A stretch of 64,000 bases of DNA from Desulfobulbaceae bacterium (GTDB lineage: Bacteria; Bacteroidota; Ignavibacteria; Kapaibacteriales; UBA2268), in the NCBI GenBank assembly GCA_018335795.1, contig JAGXRP010000033.1, forward strand, positions 255,973 through 319,972, given 5' to 3'. Under the pieces are notes generated by a model. It had not been told where the DNA came from and ran no database searches. It was given only the letters and a program-made list of their open reading frames with translations. Below, piece by piece: positions 9,781 to 19,365 of the stretch; position 1 is the stretch's first letter, and each line of letters opens with the position of its first letter. Both the position numbers and the translations under genes were made by a program.

Positions 9781-10239
9781 ATGAAAGTAGTGGTTCAAAG
9801 GGTAAAATCTGCAAAAGTTACCGTTGATGGTGCAATCAGCGGGCAAATTGATAAGGGATTATTGCTGTTGGCAGGCGTTTGCCAAGCCGATACGCCTGAT
9901 ATTTTGGATTGGGTATGTAATAAAATTGCCGGATTGAGAATATTTTCTGATGAAAATCAAAAGATGCATTTATCGGTTCAAGATGTCGGTGGTGCGATTT
10001 TAGTAGTGTCAAACTTCACTGTTTGTGGGAATGCTGCGAAAGGATTCAGACCGAGCTTTACAAACGCCGCTGCACCCGAACTTGCCGAAAACATGTATGA
10101 AGAAATAATTTTAAAATTTCGGGAAATGGGTATTAAGACTGAATCCGGGATATTCGGAGCTATGATGGATGTAGAATTAGTAAATGATGGACCCGTAACG
10201 GTTATTATCGAAAAAAAGGGGGCTGCTACTCAAGAGTAA
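9781..10239 (+). CDS. dtd: D-aminoacyl-tRNA deacylase
   Basis: 152 residues from ATG 9781 (MKVVVQRV); a TTG at 9763 would add six residues without family support. Dtd hydrolyses D-aminoacyl-tRNAs (and glycyl-tRNA(Ala)), acting as a chirality proofreader in the cytoplasm. Hallmarks: the N-terminal KVVVQRVKSAKVTV strand, the VSNFTVCG segment at the position of the usual SQFTL motif, KGFRPSF, and the C-terminal NDGPVT motif that carries the Gly-cisPro-type partner loop. The SQ pair of the canonical motif is replaced by SN. The stop codon lies inside a strong hairpin that is probably the terminator of the convergent ispG gene. Confidence 0.93.
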   Translation: MKVVVQRVKSAKVTVDGAISGQIDKGLLLLAGVCQADTPDILDWVCNKIAGLRIFSDENQKMHLSVQDVGGAILVVSNFTVCGNAAKGFRPSFTNAAAPELAENMYEEIILKFREMGIKTESGIFGAMMDVELVNDGPVTVIIEKKGAATQE

Positions 10240-10245
10240 CAGCCC
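10211..10245 (-). terminator. Intrinsic terminator of ispG, inside the 3' end of dtd
   Basis: Arms at 10220-10231 (GGGCTGCTACTC) and 10234-10245 (GAGTAACAGCCC) pair over 12 positions with one mismatch. Read on the minus strand, the hairpin is followed by CC and seven T residues (10217-10211), as in a rho-independent terminator. It lies 22 bases past the ispG stop. On the plus strand it spans the dtd stop codon but lacks a clean T-run. Confidence 0.85.
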
Positions 10246-10266
10246 TGTTTGATATTTTTAGTCTAA

Positions 10267-11418
10267 CTATTTTTGTTCATCAGGAACGAATGCGTAAATT
10301 TCTTTTAGTAATTCGGGGACTATATCCGCTTCGGGCACATAGCGCAAGGGTTCGCCACGTCTGAATAACAGTGCTTTGCCTTTTGCGGCGGCAACTCCCA
10401 AATCTGCCTCTCTCGCTTCACCCGGACCATTTACAGCGCAACCGAGAATTGACACAGTCATTGGTTTTTTGATGTCTTTAACAGCATTTTCAATTTCCTC
10501 CGTAATTTTGAACAAGTCAACATCAAGTCTTCCACAGGTTGGACATGAAATAATTTCTACATTTCGTTGAGCCAGACCAAGTGAGCGTAGAATTTCTTTC
10601 CCCACTTCAACTTCGAGTTCGGGTTCGTCAGTCAAGGAAACACGAATAGTATCGCCGATGCCTTCTGCGAGTAAAGTCCCGATACCAACCGAAGATTTGA
10701 TTGTACCCGTTCTCAATCTACCGGCTTCGGTTACACCAAGATGCAAAGGGAAATCAGTTCTCTGGGCAATCAATCTATAGGCTTCAATCATTAACGGAAC
10801 TGATGTTGATTTGACTGATATTACTAAATCGTCAAATCCGAAATCTTGAGCTATTTCAACGTGCCTTATAGCTGATTCGTACAAAGCTTCTGCAGTTGGA
10901 TAGCCATATTTATCCAAAATGTCCTTTTCTAAAGAACCGGAATTTACTCCAATTCTAATCGGAATTCCTCTCTCTTTGGCAGCAGAAAGCACCTTTTTGA
11001 TTCGTTCAACTTTACCGATATTTCCCGGATTGATTCTCACTTTTGCCACTCCGGCTTCTATAGAAGCAAGAGCGAACATATAATTGAAATGAATATCTGC
11101 GACTATGGGAACGTTAACACGCTTTACAATCTCACCAATAGCTTCGGCTGCGTCCTTATTGTTGACGGTTATTCTAACTATATCTACTCCCGCTTCTTCG
11201 CTTCGTTTTATTTGGTTGACTATACCTTCTATGTCAGAAGTTTTCACTTTAGTCATAGTTTGGACAGAAATAGGCGAGCCGCCACCGACCGGAACATTCC
11301 CAACCATAACTTTACGCGAGATTCGTCTCGGATATGAAGTCAATCTAGAATCGCCATTGCTTTTTGGAATTGGATTGTTCATTACGTTCAATCCTTCGAT
11401 TAGATTATTTATTTGCAT
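10267..11418 (-). CDS. ispG: 4-hydroxy-3-methylbut-2-enyl diphosphate synthase (short type)
   Basis: 383 residues. IspG/GcpE reduces methylerythritol cyclodiphosphate to HMBPP in the MEP isoprenoid pathway, using a [4Fe-4S] cluster. Seen here: PISVQTMTKVKTSD near the N-terminus of the TIM barrel, VRINPGNIG, and the C-terminal cluster-binding region with SCPTCGR and LGCAVNGPGEA. The length is that of the common two-domain bacterial form, without the extra inserted domain known from plants and many Bacteroidota/Chlorobi. The first Met (11418) is used; a Met 12 codons later is possible, since the first residues are poorly conserved in the family. It is 29 bases downstream of the rhomboid gene and probably co-transcribed with it. 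Confidence 0.95.
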   Translation of the reverse strand: MQINNLIEGLNVMNNPIPKSNGDSRLTSYPRRISRKVMVGNVPVGGGSPISVQTMTKVKTSDIEGIVNQIKRSEEAGVDIVRITVNNKDAAEAIGEIVKRVNVPIVADIHFNYMFALASIEAGVAKVRINPGNIGKVERIKKVLSAAKERGIPIRIGVNSGSLEKDILDKYGYPTAEALYESAIRHVEIAQDFGFDDLVISVKSTSVPLMIEAYRLIAQRTDFPLHLGVTEAGRLRTGTIKSSVGIGTLLAEGIGDTIRVSLTDEPELEVEVGKEILRSLGLAQRNVEIISCPTCGRLDVDLFKITEEIENAVKDIKKPMTVSILGCAVNGPGEAREADLGVAAAKGKALLFRRGEPLRYVPEADIVPELLKEIYAFVPDEQK

Positions 11419-11447
11419 TGATTAATCAATTTATTTTGTGGATAAAT

Positions 11448-12422
11448 TTAAATTCGTTTACTAAGTTCTGTTAAAATAAACTTTTCTCTTTCAGTCAAAT
11501 TTTGATAACCGCTTTCGGAAATCTTGTCTAATATTGAATCAATTTTCACTTGAGTAATCTCTTCGCCATCAATTATATACTTACCACGAGTTTCCACTTT
11601 TGGTTCAGGGTTTGTATAGACTTGCTTTTCTTGATTAATTTGAGCCCATTTAACTTGAATTACATTCGGTTTCCTACTGCCTGAGTAAGGGTCAGATTGA
11701 AATGCACCTGTGGTTCCAAATCCCGGGTCGTAAGTATCAGATTTCTTAGAAAACCACTTGAATACGCCCAATTTATCACCCCATTTCAAAAGAATGAATC
11801 CTGTTAATGCTCCACCAAGATGTGCAAAGTGTGCAATACCGGAACCACCTGAAACTCCCGAAATCATTTCGATTACAACAAAAATCAGAACGAAATACTT
11901 TGCTGGAATTGGAATAAAAAATGGGAACATAAAAATCGGTCTATTCGGAAATGTAAATGCGAATGCAAGCAAGATACCATAAACCGAACCCGACGCCCCC
12001 ACAGTAGGTACTGACAAACCTGTAATTAGTGGCGTTACAAACATATGAACAATAGCTGCACCAACACCTGCAAGCAAATAATAAATCAAAAATCGTTTGC
12101 TTCCCCACAAACCTTCAAGTTCCGACCCAAACATCCATAAGGCAAACATATTGAAGAATAGGTGCCACAAACCGCCGTGCATGAATTGATAAGAGACTAA
12201 TTGCCAAGGAAGGAATATATTTTTCGACAAATCGAACATATTTTCTGAGTTGAATGGCTGCAATGCGAAATATTTCATAAATAGGGCATTGAGAGAATGA
12301 CCATCAAAAGTCAGTCCACTCAAAAATAAATACTGAAGAATGAAAACTGCTACGTTAATAATCAATAACATTTTCATAACCGGTGGAAAAAGTGAAAAAC
12401 TACCCATACCTCTCATTTTCAT
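11448..12422 (-). CDS. Rhomboid family intramembrane serine protease
   Basis: 324 residues, with about six membrane segments in the first ~230. The rhomboid catalytic dyad is visible: Ser in GASGSVYG (about residue 145) and His in AHFAHLGGALTG (about residue 200). The conserved QFMHGGLWHLFFNM loop/TM2 region (HxxxN type) supplies the oxyanion stabilising residues. It should cleave substrate transmembrane segments within the inner membrane. The C-terminal ~100 residues are soluble, rich in charged residues, and end in a short helical segment (LTEREKFILTELSKRI) found in related Bacteroidota rhomboids. A purine-rich AAGAG sits before the ATG. Substrates unknown. Confidence 0.92.
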   Translation of the reverse strand: MKMRGMGSFSLFPPVMKMLLIINVAVFILQYLFLSGLTFDGHSLNALFMKYFALQPFNSENMFDLSKNIFLPWQLVSYQFMHGGLWHLFFNMFALWMFGSELEGLWGSKRFLIYYLLAGVGAAIVHMFVTPLITGLSVPTVGASGSVYGILLAFAFTFPNRPIFMFPFFIPIPAKYFVLIFVVIEMISGVSGGSGIAHFAHLGGALTGFILLKWGDKLGVFKWFSKKSDTYDPGFGTTGAFQSDPYSGSRKPNVIQVKWAQINQEKQVYTNPEPKVETRGKYIIDGEEITQVKIDSILDKISESGYQNLTEREKFILTELSKRI

Positions 12423-12495
12423 ATTCTCTTAATGATTTTCAATAATAATTGTGACGTTTCTGAATGGCAAGAATTGCTGATGCTCTTATCATTTC

Positions 12496-12879
12496 TTAAT
12501 TCATCGAAATGTAAATAGTATGTGTGGAATTTGATGTTTTCGTGAAATCCGATTTGTAAGAATCCCATTTATGAACAAAAATATTCCAGTCGTTTGTGAA
12601 CGATTCTTTCGATACAAGGAATTCGGACCATGAAGATAGAACTTGATCGAAGGACTCAATCAACAGTTCTTTGCTTACGGAATCTTTAGAACGTGTGAAT
12701 AAAATAAGGGGAAGTAATTTAAGAGAATTATTCAGAAATTTTAAAATATTACAAACTGTGTCATAAATCACTTTGTTCAATTCGACAGATTGCTCCAACA
12801 AAAAAAAGTTGTCATTTATCGATTTAATAACTGAATCAATAAGCTCAATGTGATTTTCTATGTAATTCGGTTTTGACAA
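12496..12879 (-). CDS. Hypothetical protein, 127 residues
   Basis: I do not recognise this protein. The frame starts at a TTG (12879), preceded in frame by a nearby stop, and runs 127 codons. The sequence is acidic to neutral, predicted mainly helical (IENHIELIDSVIKSINDNFF, then LLIESFDQVLSSWSEF), with no signal peptide, membrane segment or cysteine motif. It lies between the pgk terminator and the rhomboid gene on the same strand. Hydrophobic/charged alternation typical of real helices and a normal amino-acid mix suggest that it is coding, but the rare start codon and lack of family leave doubt. Confidence 0.5.
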   Translation of the reverse strand: MSKPNYIENHIELIDSVIKSINDNFFLLEQSVELNKVIYDTVCNILKFLNNSLKLLPLILFTRSKDSVSKELLIESFDQVLSSWSEFLVSKESFTNDWNIFVHKWDSYKSDFTKTSNSTHTIYISMN

Positions 12880-12888
12880 AAATTTTAC

Positions 12889-12926
12889 TTATTTTAAGGG
12901 AGTGTATTTAACAAAACACTCTCCCT
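12889..12926 (-). terminator. Probable terminator after gap-pgk
   Basis: On the minus strand AGGG-AG-AGTGT pairs with ACACT-CCCT (12926-12897) with a two-base bulge and a loop of about ten bases, followed by an A/T-rich TTAAAATAAG tract. It starts 18 bases after the pgk stop codon. The T-run is imperfect. Confidence 0.55.
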
Positions 12927-12943
12927 ATATGAAACTAATTAAA

Positions 12944-14134
12944 TTATACTTCTAAAGCAGCAACACCGGGAAGAACTTTACCTTCGAGAAATTCGAGAGA
13001 AGCTCCGCCACCGGTTGAAACGTGTGTTATCTTTTTCTCGAGACCTAATTGACTTATTGCTGCCACTGAATCTCCCCCACCAACTACTGTTATTCCGCCT
13101 TTGGAGGTTAATTCGGCAAGTGCGTGTGCTATTGAATTTGTGCCATTTGCAAAATTGCTCATTTCAAATACTCCCATTGGTCCGTTCCAAACGACAGTAG
13201 AAGCATTCATTATAATATCGCAAAATTCTTTGACAGTTTTTTCGCCAATGTCCATTCCTACAGAGTCGCTTGGAAGATTATCGAAAGCAACTGTTTTGAA
13301 GGCGGCATCATTGTTGAAAGAATCAGCGACAACAACGTCTGTAGGCAGCATTAACTTGATGTTTTTACTACTTGCTTCATCTAACAAGCTTTTTGCTAAT
13401 TCTAATTTGTCATCTTCACAGATAGATTTGCCGATTTCGTAACCTAATGCTTTGTAGAAAGTGAACATCATGCCACCACCAATCAAAATTGAATCGCACT
13501 TTGTAAACAACTGTCTGATTACCTCAATTTTACCTGTAATTTTTGCACCTCCAATGACGGCTACAAAAGGTTTGCGTGGATTCTTAATTGCATTACCGAG
13601 ATAGTTAAGTTCCTTGAGTAAAAGCAATCCGGCATATTTTTCTTCAAAAAATTCGGCAATGGCAGATGTACTTGCATGTGCTCTGTGAGCAGTTCCGAAA
13701 GCATCGTTCACGTAAACATCGCCCAAATCCGCTAATTGTTTGGCAAATTCAGTATCGTTATCCTCTTCCTCTTTATGAAAACGTAAATTTTCAAGTAAAA
13801 CGAGTTCGCCTAAATCTGCATTGTCAATTAGCTTTTTTACTGATTCCCCAATGCAATTTTCAGTAAATATGACTTTGTATCCGAAATGGTCTTTCAAATA
13901 ATCAGCAACAGGTTTTAATGAAAATTCAGGATTGACTTTACCTTTGGGTCTTCCAAGATGAGACATCAAAATTGGTATTCCACCCTTGTCAATTATAATA
14001 TCAATTGTGGCTAAGGATTCTACAATTCTTGTGTCATCATTAATTTTGCCCAACTTGTCCAAAGGAACGTTGAGGTCAACTCTGACAAGTACATTTTTGT
14101 TTTGGAAATCAGCGTCATCCATGGAACGAATCAT
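12944..14134 (-). CDS. pgk: Phosphoglycerate kinase
   Basis: 396 residues, the normal size for bacterial PGK. It catalyses 1,3-bisphosphoglycerate + ADP to 3-phosphoglycerate + ATP. Landmarks in order: [11 protein letters not shown] (substrate loop), [54 protein letters not shown] and the nucleotide-binding [11 protein letters not shown], then [14 protein letters not shown] at the C-terminus. All expected Arg/Lys/Gly-rich ligand loops are intact. It follows gap by 54 bases on the same strand, so the two steps of lower glycolysis are probably one transcript ending at the hairpin just downstream. Confidence 0.97.
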   Translation of the reverse strand: MIRSMDDADFQNKNVLVRVDLNVPLDKLGKINDDTRIVESLATIDIIIDKGGIPILMSHLGRPKGKVNPEFSLKPVADYLKDHFGYKVIFTENCIGESVKKLIDNADLGELVLLENLRFHKEEEDNDTEFAKQLADLGDVYVNDAFGTAHRAHASTSAIAEFFEEKYAGLLLLKELNYLGNAIKNPRKPFVAVIGGAKITGKIEVIRQLFTKCDSILIGGGMMFTFYKALGYEIGKSICEDDKLELAKSLLDEASSKNIKLMLPTDVVVADSFNNDAAFKTVAFDNLPSDSVGMDIGEKTVKEFCDIIMNASTVVWNGPMGVFEMSNFANGTNSIAHALAELTSKGGITVVGGGDSVAAISQLGLEKKITHVSTGGGASLEFLEGKVLPGVAALEV

Positions 14135-14188
14135 ATTATCAACCTTTGTTGTTAAAATTTGAAAATTTAATTTCGATAAAAAGTATAA

Positions 14189-15247
<1,059 letters not shown>

Positions 15248-15304
15248 TTAAAACGAAGTTGATATATTAAAAGTTTAATTTTGATACAGTACTTATCCTA
15301 AAAA

Positions 15305-15337
15305 TTGGACTTATCAAAAAAAATGTTCTTATATTTG
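15305..15337 (+). promoter_or_regulatory. Candidate Bacteroidota-type promoter of manC
   Basis: TATATTTG at 15330-15337 fits the -7 consensus TAnnTTTG. A TTG at 15305-15307 is 22 bases upstream, slightly longer than the usual 17-21. The predicted start, about seven bases downstream, leaves a ~20-base leader before the ATG at 15366. Confidence 0.45.
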
Positions 15338-15365
15338 CTTTTTGTATTCATATGAATTTTCGATA

Positions 15366-16487
15366 ATGATTAAAACTTGTGTTATAATGGCGGGTGGTTC
15401 AGGTGAAAGGTTTTGGCCACTCAGTCGCAAAGACCGTCCCAAACAGCTTTTGAATCTTGATTCAAAGTTGAAGACTATGCTTAGGCAATCTATTGACAGG
15501 ATTGGCAAAGTCATTGACAAAGATAAAATTATCATTATTACATCTATCAATCTTTTGGAACCGATACGAAAAGAGTTAGCCGATATCCCTCCGAGTAATG
15601 TAATAGCCGAACCATCCAAACGAAATACTGCACCTTGCTTGGCATATGCTGCCGCTTTCTTGAAAGCGAGGTACCAAATTGACAATGCCGAAATCTTGAT
15701 GGCAGTTTTGACAGCAGACCACAAAATAGAAACTGATGAGATATTCCAAATTAACATAACTGCTATATTGGATTTTGTAGCTAATAATCAAGGCTTATGT
15801 ACAATTGGTATCAAGCCTTCAAGACCTGAAACAGGCTACGGATATATCGAAGCTGAGTCTAAATTTGACATACCGGGTACTACTCAAATCGTACCGGTTG
15901 CGAGATTTCATGAAAAGCCCGACATCGCAAAAGCAAGCCAATACATCGAAAGCGGTAATTTCTTTTGGAATAGCGGAATGTTTTTCTGGAGATTGGATGT
16001 ATTTATTAACGAAATGAAGTGTCATTTTCCGGAAGTTGGCGAGCAAATCGACGCAATGGCTGAATTACATTCCGGCAATACTGAAAAGGCTTACACGGGC
16101 ACAAATGAAAAAATAATCGAACTTTATAATAGTTTTCCGGATAAGTCAATAGATTACGCTCTCATGGAAAAATCAACTTCGGTTTTTGTTGCTAAAGCTG
16201 ATTTTACATGGGACGACATTGGCTCTTGGGATTCTTTTTCTCGGTTGCACGGAACGGATGCCGAAGGCAATTTGATTTTTGGAGATAATATTGTATCGGT
16301 TGATTCCAAAAATACAATGGTCATCAACAATTCCGGAGATACTCGAATGGTGTCAGCGCTTGGTTTGGAAGATATTATCGTCATCACTACTGATGATTCT
16401 GTTCTTGTTTGTCATAAATCAAAGGTTCAAGACGTTAAAAAAATTGTTGCCGAATTACGCAACAAAAAAATGGATAAGTGGCTCTAA
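15366..16487 (+). CDS. manC: Mannose-1-phosphate guanylyltransferase
   Basis: 373 residues from ATG 15366. A nucleotidyltransferase of the GDP-mannose pyrophosphorylase class: the N-terminal signature is CVIMAGGSGERFWPLSR with the following RPKQLLNL. It continues with AEPSKRNTAPCLAYAA and LTADHKI, then GYGYIEAE, FHEKPD and WNSGMFFWR, and the C-terminal FTWDDIGSWDSF segment typical of the short, monofunctional form (no fused PMI domain). It makes GDP-mannose from mannose-1-phosphate and GTP for surface polysaccharides. A 26-base gap separates it from the downstream isomerase, which can supply mannose-6-phosphate, so the two form a sugar-supply operon. An upstream in-frame TTG (15342) is less likely as the start. 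Confidence 0.9.
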   Translation: MIKTCVIMAGGSGERFWPLSRKDRPKQLLNLDSKLKTMLRQSIDRIGKVIDKDKIIIITSINLLEPIRKELADIPPSNVIAEPSKRNTAPCLAYAAAFLKARYQIDNAEILMAVLTADHKIETDEIFQINITAILDFVANNQGLCTIGIKPSRPETGYGYIEAESKFDIPGTTQIVPVARFHEKPDIAKASQYIESGNFFWNSGMFFWRLDVFINEMKCHFPEVGEQIDAMAELHSGNTEKAYTGTNEKIIELYNSFPDKSIDYALMEKSTSVFVAKADFTWDDIGSWDSFSRLHGTDAEGNLIFGDNIVSVDSKNTMVINNSGDTRMVSALGLEDIIVITTDDSVLVCHKSKVQDVKKIVAELRNKKMDKWL

Positions 16488-16513
16488 TTTTATAAATTAA
16501 TAAGCGAGCAATC

Positions 16514-17578
16514 ATGTTAACAATTAAATACGACATTAACTCGATGCAAGAGATATTGCATAATTTTCATCTGCAATTCAAACATGCAATCGAAATCGGA
16601 GAGTCTTTCGAAATTGATACTTCTTATGAACATGTCCGAGAGATAGTGATTTGCGGAATGGGTGGTTCGGCTTTGGGTGGCAATCTTTTGAATTCGTATT
16701 TGCAATCACCGAGTTGCAAATCTAATCTGAGAGTTCGTGTGAATAAGGGATATGATTTACCTCACAACATATCTGCAAATTCCTTAATTATAATCAGTTC
16801 CTATTCCGGTAATACCGAAGAAACTCTTGCCACGATGGAGAGTGCATTTGATAATGATTTGAGTATGATTTGCTTAACTTCAGGCGGGAAAGTAATGAAA
16901 TTCGCAAATTCCAAGAAAATTCCTTGTCTTGTTATACCGGGCGGATTCCAACCAAGATGCGCTATAGCATATTCATTCGTTGGATTGCTTTATATACTAA
17001 TCAAAAGCAAAGTATTTTCAGCTGAACTAAGTAAAAGCACGATAGCAGGGCTTTCAGAAGCTCATGAATTGCTCAAACGAGTTACTAACCGTTACGAAAG
17101 TCATGACTTTTCCAATCCGGCGTTCAAAGCCGCAAATGATTTGTTCAGAAGTTATCCTGTCATTTATTCAGCAGATACTATAACTGATTCCATCAATTTA
17201 CGTTGGCAAGCACAAATTCACGAAAATGCAAAATCACCTGCTTTCGGGAGTTATTTGCCCGAAATGAACCACAACGAAATAAATGCCTGGTTTGCAACTG
17301 AACCAAATTCACCAAGATTCAAATTCATTTTTTTGCGAGATAAAGAAGACCATCCAAGAGTTAAAATTCGTTTTGAAGCCATTAAAGAGATGCTTTCAGA
17401 ATTTTATGACGTATATGAATTCTACGGCACAGGCAATCATATTTTAGCTCGAATGTTTGATTTGATGTATCTCGGTGATTGGTTGAGCTATTATTTAGCA
17501 GTACTCAATAAACAAGACCCAATAAGCATCCCTGTCATCAATCGTTTAAAAGAGATTTTAGCAAAACACAAGATTTAA
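16514..17578 (+). CDS. Bifunctional phosphoglucose/phosphomannose isomerase
   Basis: 354 residues, with two SIS sugar-isomerase folds. Visible: VICGMGGSALGGNLL (first SIS glycine loop), ISSYSGNTEETL (phosphate-binding Ser/Thr cluster), PGGFQPRCAIAYSF, and the C-terminal LPEMNHNEINAW segment with conserved Glu/His. These match the archaeal/bacterial PGI/PMI family (about 300-350 residues) that interconverts glucose-6-P or mannose-6-P with fructose-6-P. Together with manC immediately upstream this provides mannose-6-P for GDP-mannose synthesis (a phosphomannomutase would be needed from elsewhere) and probably also serves as the glycolytic isomerase. The latter is inference. Confidence 0.88.
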   Translation: MLTIKYDINSMQEILHNFHLQFKHAIEIGESFEIDTSYEHVREIVICGMGGSALGGNLLNSYLQSPSCKSNLRVRVNKGYDLPHNISANSLIIISSYSGNTEETLATMESAFDNDLSMICLTSGGKVMKFANSKKIPCLVIPGGFQPRCAIAYSFVGLLYILIKSKVFSAELSKSTIAGLSEAHELLKRVTNRYESHDFSNPAFKAANDLFRSYPVIYSADTITDSINLRWQAQIHENAKSPAFGSYLPEMNHNEINAWFATEPNSPRFKFIFLRDKEDHPRVKIRFEAIKEMLSEFYDVYEFYGTGNHILARMFDLMYLGDWLSYYLAVLNKQDPISIPVINRLKEILAKHKI

Positions 17579-17623
17579 TGTTTCGTCTTCCAATTAAGTT
17601 TATGACACAATTTCAACATATTT

Positions 17624-17654
17624 TTTGTTATCATAGCAAATAGCAGTAATTTTG
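17624..17654 (+). promoter_or_regulatory. Bacteroidota-type promoter of gcvPA
   Basis: TTTG at 17624-17627, then 19 bases, then TAATTTTG at 17647-17654: a full match to the TTTG-N19-TAnnTTTG consensus. The start would be about 17661, giving a ~45-base leader before the ATG at 17706, too short for a glycine riboswitch. Confidence 0.7.
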
Positions 17655-17663
17655 TATGATAAC
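17627..17663. repeat. Perfect inverted repeat over the gcvPA promoter (candidate operator)
   Basis: GTTATCATA (17627-17635) and its exact reverse complement TATGATAAC (17655-17663) are separated by 19 bases. The left arm begins at the last base of the -33 element; the right arm covers the expected transcription start. The alternative reading is a weak terminator for the upstream isomerase gene, although the 19-base loop and AT-only stem make that less likely. Confidence 0.55.
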
Positions 17664-17705
17664 ATATTTCAATTTTTAAAAAAAATATCAAAGTTAGGAG
17701 TAACA

Positions 17706-19046
17706 ATGACATTCGTACCAAACACCGATTCCGAAAGAGAGGAAATGTTAAAAACCATCGGTGTGGAAAAATTTGATGACTTGATAGCAAATATACCAAG
17801 TAAATTTAAAATAACTGAACCATTGAATTTAGAAAGTCGTCTTTCTGAGTTAGAAGCATTCAAATTGATGGACAAATATGCAAGCCGCAACATATCAGCG
17901 GTATCGCATATTTGTTATATTGGCGGTGGTGCATATGACCACTATGTTCCTTCAATAGTTGGTTCGGTGTTACAAAAACCCGAGTTTAAAACTGCATACA
18001 CTCCCTATCAAGCGGAAGTCTCGCAAGGTACATTGCAAGTAATGTATGAATTCCAATCAATGATTTGCGAAATCACGGGTATGGATGTTGCAAACGCTTC
18101 ACTTTATGATGGCGGAAGTGCACTGGCAGAAGCATGTTTGATGTCTAATGCACACAATAGAAAATCGAAGTTCTTATTTGCAGGAACAGTACATCCGAGC
18201 TACATTGAAGCTACAAAAACAATCACTGCAGGTAGAGAATTTACTTACGAATCATTCATCAAAAGTGATGGTTCAACTGATTTAAAAGCTTTGGAAGCAG
18301 CTATGACTGATGAAGTTTCGGGCATCGTAGTTCAAACACCAAATTTCCTTGGAAATATTGAAGATGTTCTTGCAATCGAAAAAATCGCGCATTCTAAAAA
18401 AGCATTGTTTATAGTTGTCACAAATCCGATAGCACTTGGGATTCTCGAAGCTCCGGGCAATTATAATGCCGATATAGTCGTTGGTGAAGGACAGTCTTTA
18501 GGTATTTCACTTAGCTACGGTGGACCATACTTAGGATTATTTGCATGTAAGCAAGAATTCGTTCGCAAAATACCCGGTAGATTATCTGGAATTACTCAAG
18601 ATTTAGATGGCACTCGTTGCTTTGTTTTGACATTGCAAACACGTGAACAACAAATCAAACGCGAAAAAGCGACATCGAATATTTGCACTAATCAAGGCTT
18701 GTTCATGCTCGCTGCAACTGTTTATATGACTACAATGGGTAAATCCGGCATCAAGGAAGTAGCCGAACAAAGTTTTCATCGAGCTCATTATTTGGCAGAG
18801 CAAATTATTCAAATTAATGGCTTCAAACTGATTAACACATTGCCATTTTTTAACGAATTTGTGGTTGAAACTCCAGTGGATGCATCAACTATCATTTCCG
18901 AAGGACTTCCCGAAGGATTAATTGCCGGCTTGGATATTTCTCGCTTCATGCCTGACCGAAAAGGATTGATGATAGCTGTGACTGAAAAGAGAACAAAAGA
19001 AGAACTAGACAAATTAGTAGAATTTTTGAAAAAATACGAAGTTTAA
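17706..19046 (+). CDS. gcvPA: Glycine dehydrogenase (decarboxylating) subunit 1
   Basis: 446 residues. N-terminal half of the P-protein of the glycine cleavage system in organisms where GcvP is split into two PLP-fold subunits. Subunit 1 lacks the PLP lysine and pairs with subunit 2 to decarboxylate glycine. Recognised by MTFVPNTDSEREEML at the start, FIGGG-like YIGGGAYDHYVPSIV, TPYQAEVSQGTLQ, ASLYDGGSALAEA, VGEGQSLG and the TREQQIKREKATSNIC segment. The start is fixed by AGGAG at 17696-17700, five bases before the ATG. The gcvPB partner and the H and T proteins are not in the window. Its stop overlaps the next start (TAATG). Confidence 0.94.
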   Translation: MTFVPNTDSEREEMLKTIGVEKFDDLIANIPSKFKITEPLNLESRLSELEAFKLMDKYASRNISAVSHICYIGGGAYDHYVPSIVGSVLQKPEFKTAYTPYQAEVSQGTLQVMYEFQSMICEITGMDVANASLYDGGSALAEACLMSNAHNRKSKFLFAGTVHPSYIEATKTITAGREFTYESFIKSDGSTDLKALEAAMTDEVSGIVVQTPNFLGNIEDVLAIEKIAHSKKALFIVVTNPIALGILEAPGNYNADIVVGEGQSLGISLSYGGPYLGLFACKQEFVRKIPGRLSGITQDLDGTRCFVLTLQTREQQIKREKATSNICTNQGLFMLAATVYMTTMGKSGIKEVAEQSFHRAHYLAEQIIQINGFKLINTLPFFNEFVVETPVDASTIISEGLPEGLIAGLDISRFMPDRKGLMIAVTEKRTKEELDKLVEFLKKYEV

Positions 19047-19363
19047 TGAAATTCAGCTTTCCCGATTTGAATTTTTACAGAAAACGCCGATGGACAATAA
19101 TCGGCGTTTCTGCCATATTAGGAATTGCACTAATCGTTACATTATCCGATTATGGGTTGTGGAATAGATTCAAATTGGAATATGAAACAAGTAGTCTCGA
19201 ACGCGAAATCATTGCATTAAAAGATAGCAACGAAATGCTATTGGAAGAGATCGAAATGCTCAAATCCGACACTACTACAATCGAAAGGGTAGCTCGTGAG
19301 AAGTACGGTATGAAAAAACGAAATGAAACAGTTTATATACTAAATGACGACGAAGGCAAATAG
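19046..19363 (+). CDS. Septum formation initiator family protein (FtsB/DivIC-like)
   Basis: 105 residues: a short basic cytoplasmic N-terminus, one membrane segment (TIIGVSAILGIALIVTL), then a coiled coil (about residues 50-80, with heptad pattern SSLEREIIALKDSNEMLLEE) and the family motif IERVAREKYGMKKRNE. FtsB/DivIC proteins form a periplasmic coiled-coil complex with FtsL and FtsQ in the divisome. It overlaps gcvPA by one base (TAATG) and is followed two bases later by the ROK kinase, so it is co-transcribed with metabolic genes. Which of FtsB and DivIC is closer cannot be settled from sequence alone. Confidence 0.88.
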   Translation: MKFSFPDLNFYRKRRWTIIGVSAILGIALIVTLSDYGLWNRFKLEYETSSLEREIIALKDSNEMLLEEIEMLKSDTTTIERVAREKYGMKKRNETVYILNDDEGK

Positions 19364-19365
19364 TT

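Noticed and set aside
11437-11445. Perfect DnaA-box match (TGTGGATAA; TTATCCACA on the minus strand) between the rhomboid gene and ispG
   Set aside because: Single copy with no cluster or AT-rich unwinding region beside it; one such 9-mer is expected by chance about every 100 kb or less in AT-rich DNA. Not evidence for an origin.
17579-17705. Possible glycine riboswitch ahead of gcvPA
   Set aside because: The gap is only 127 bases and contains a promoter whose leader would be ~45 bases; no tandem aptamer structure fits.
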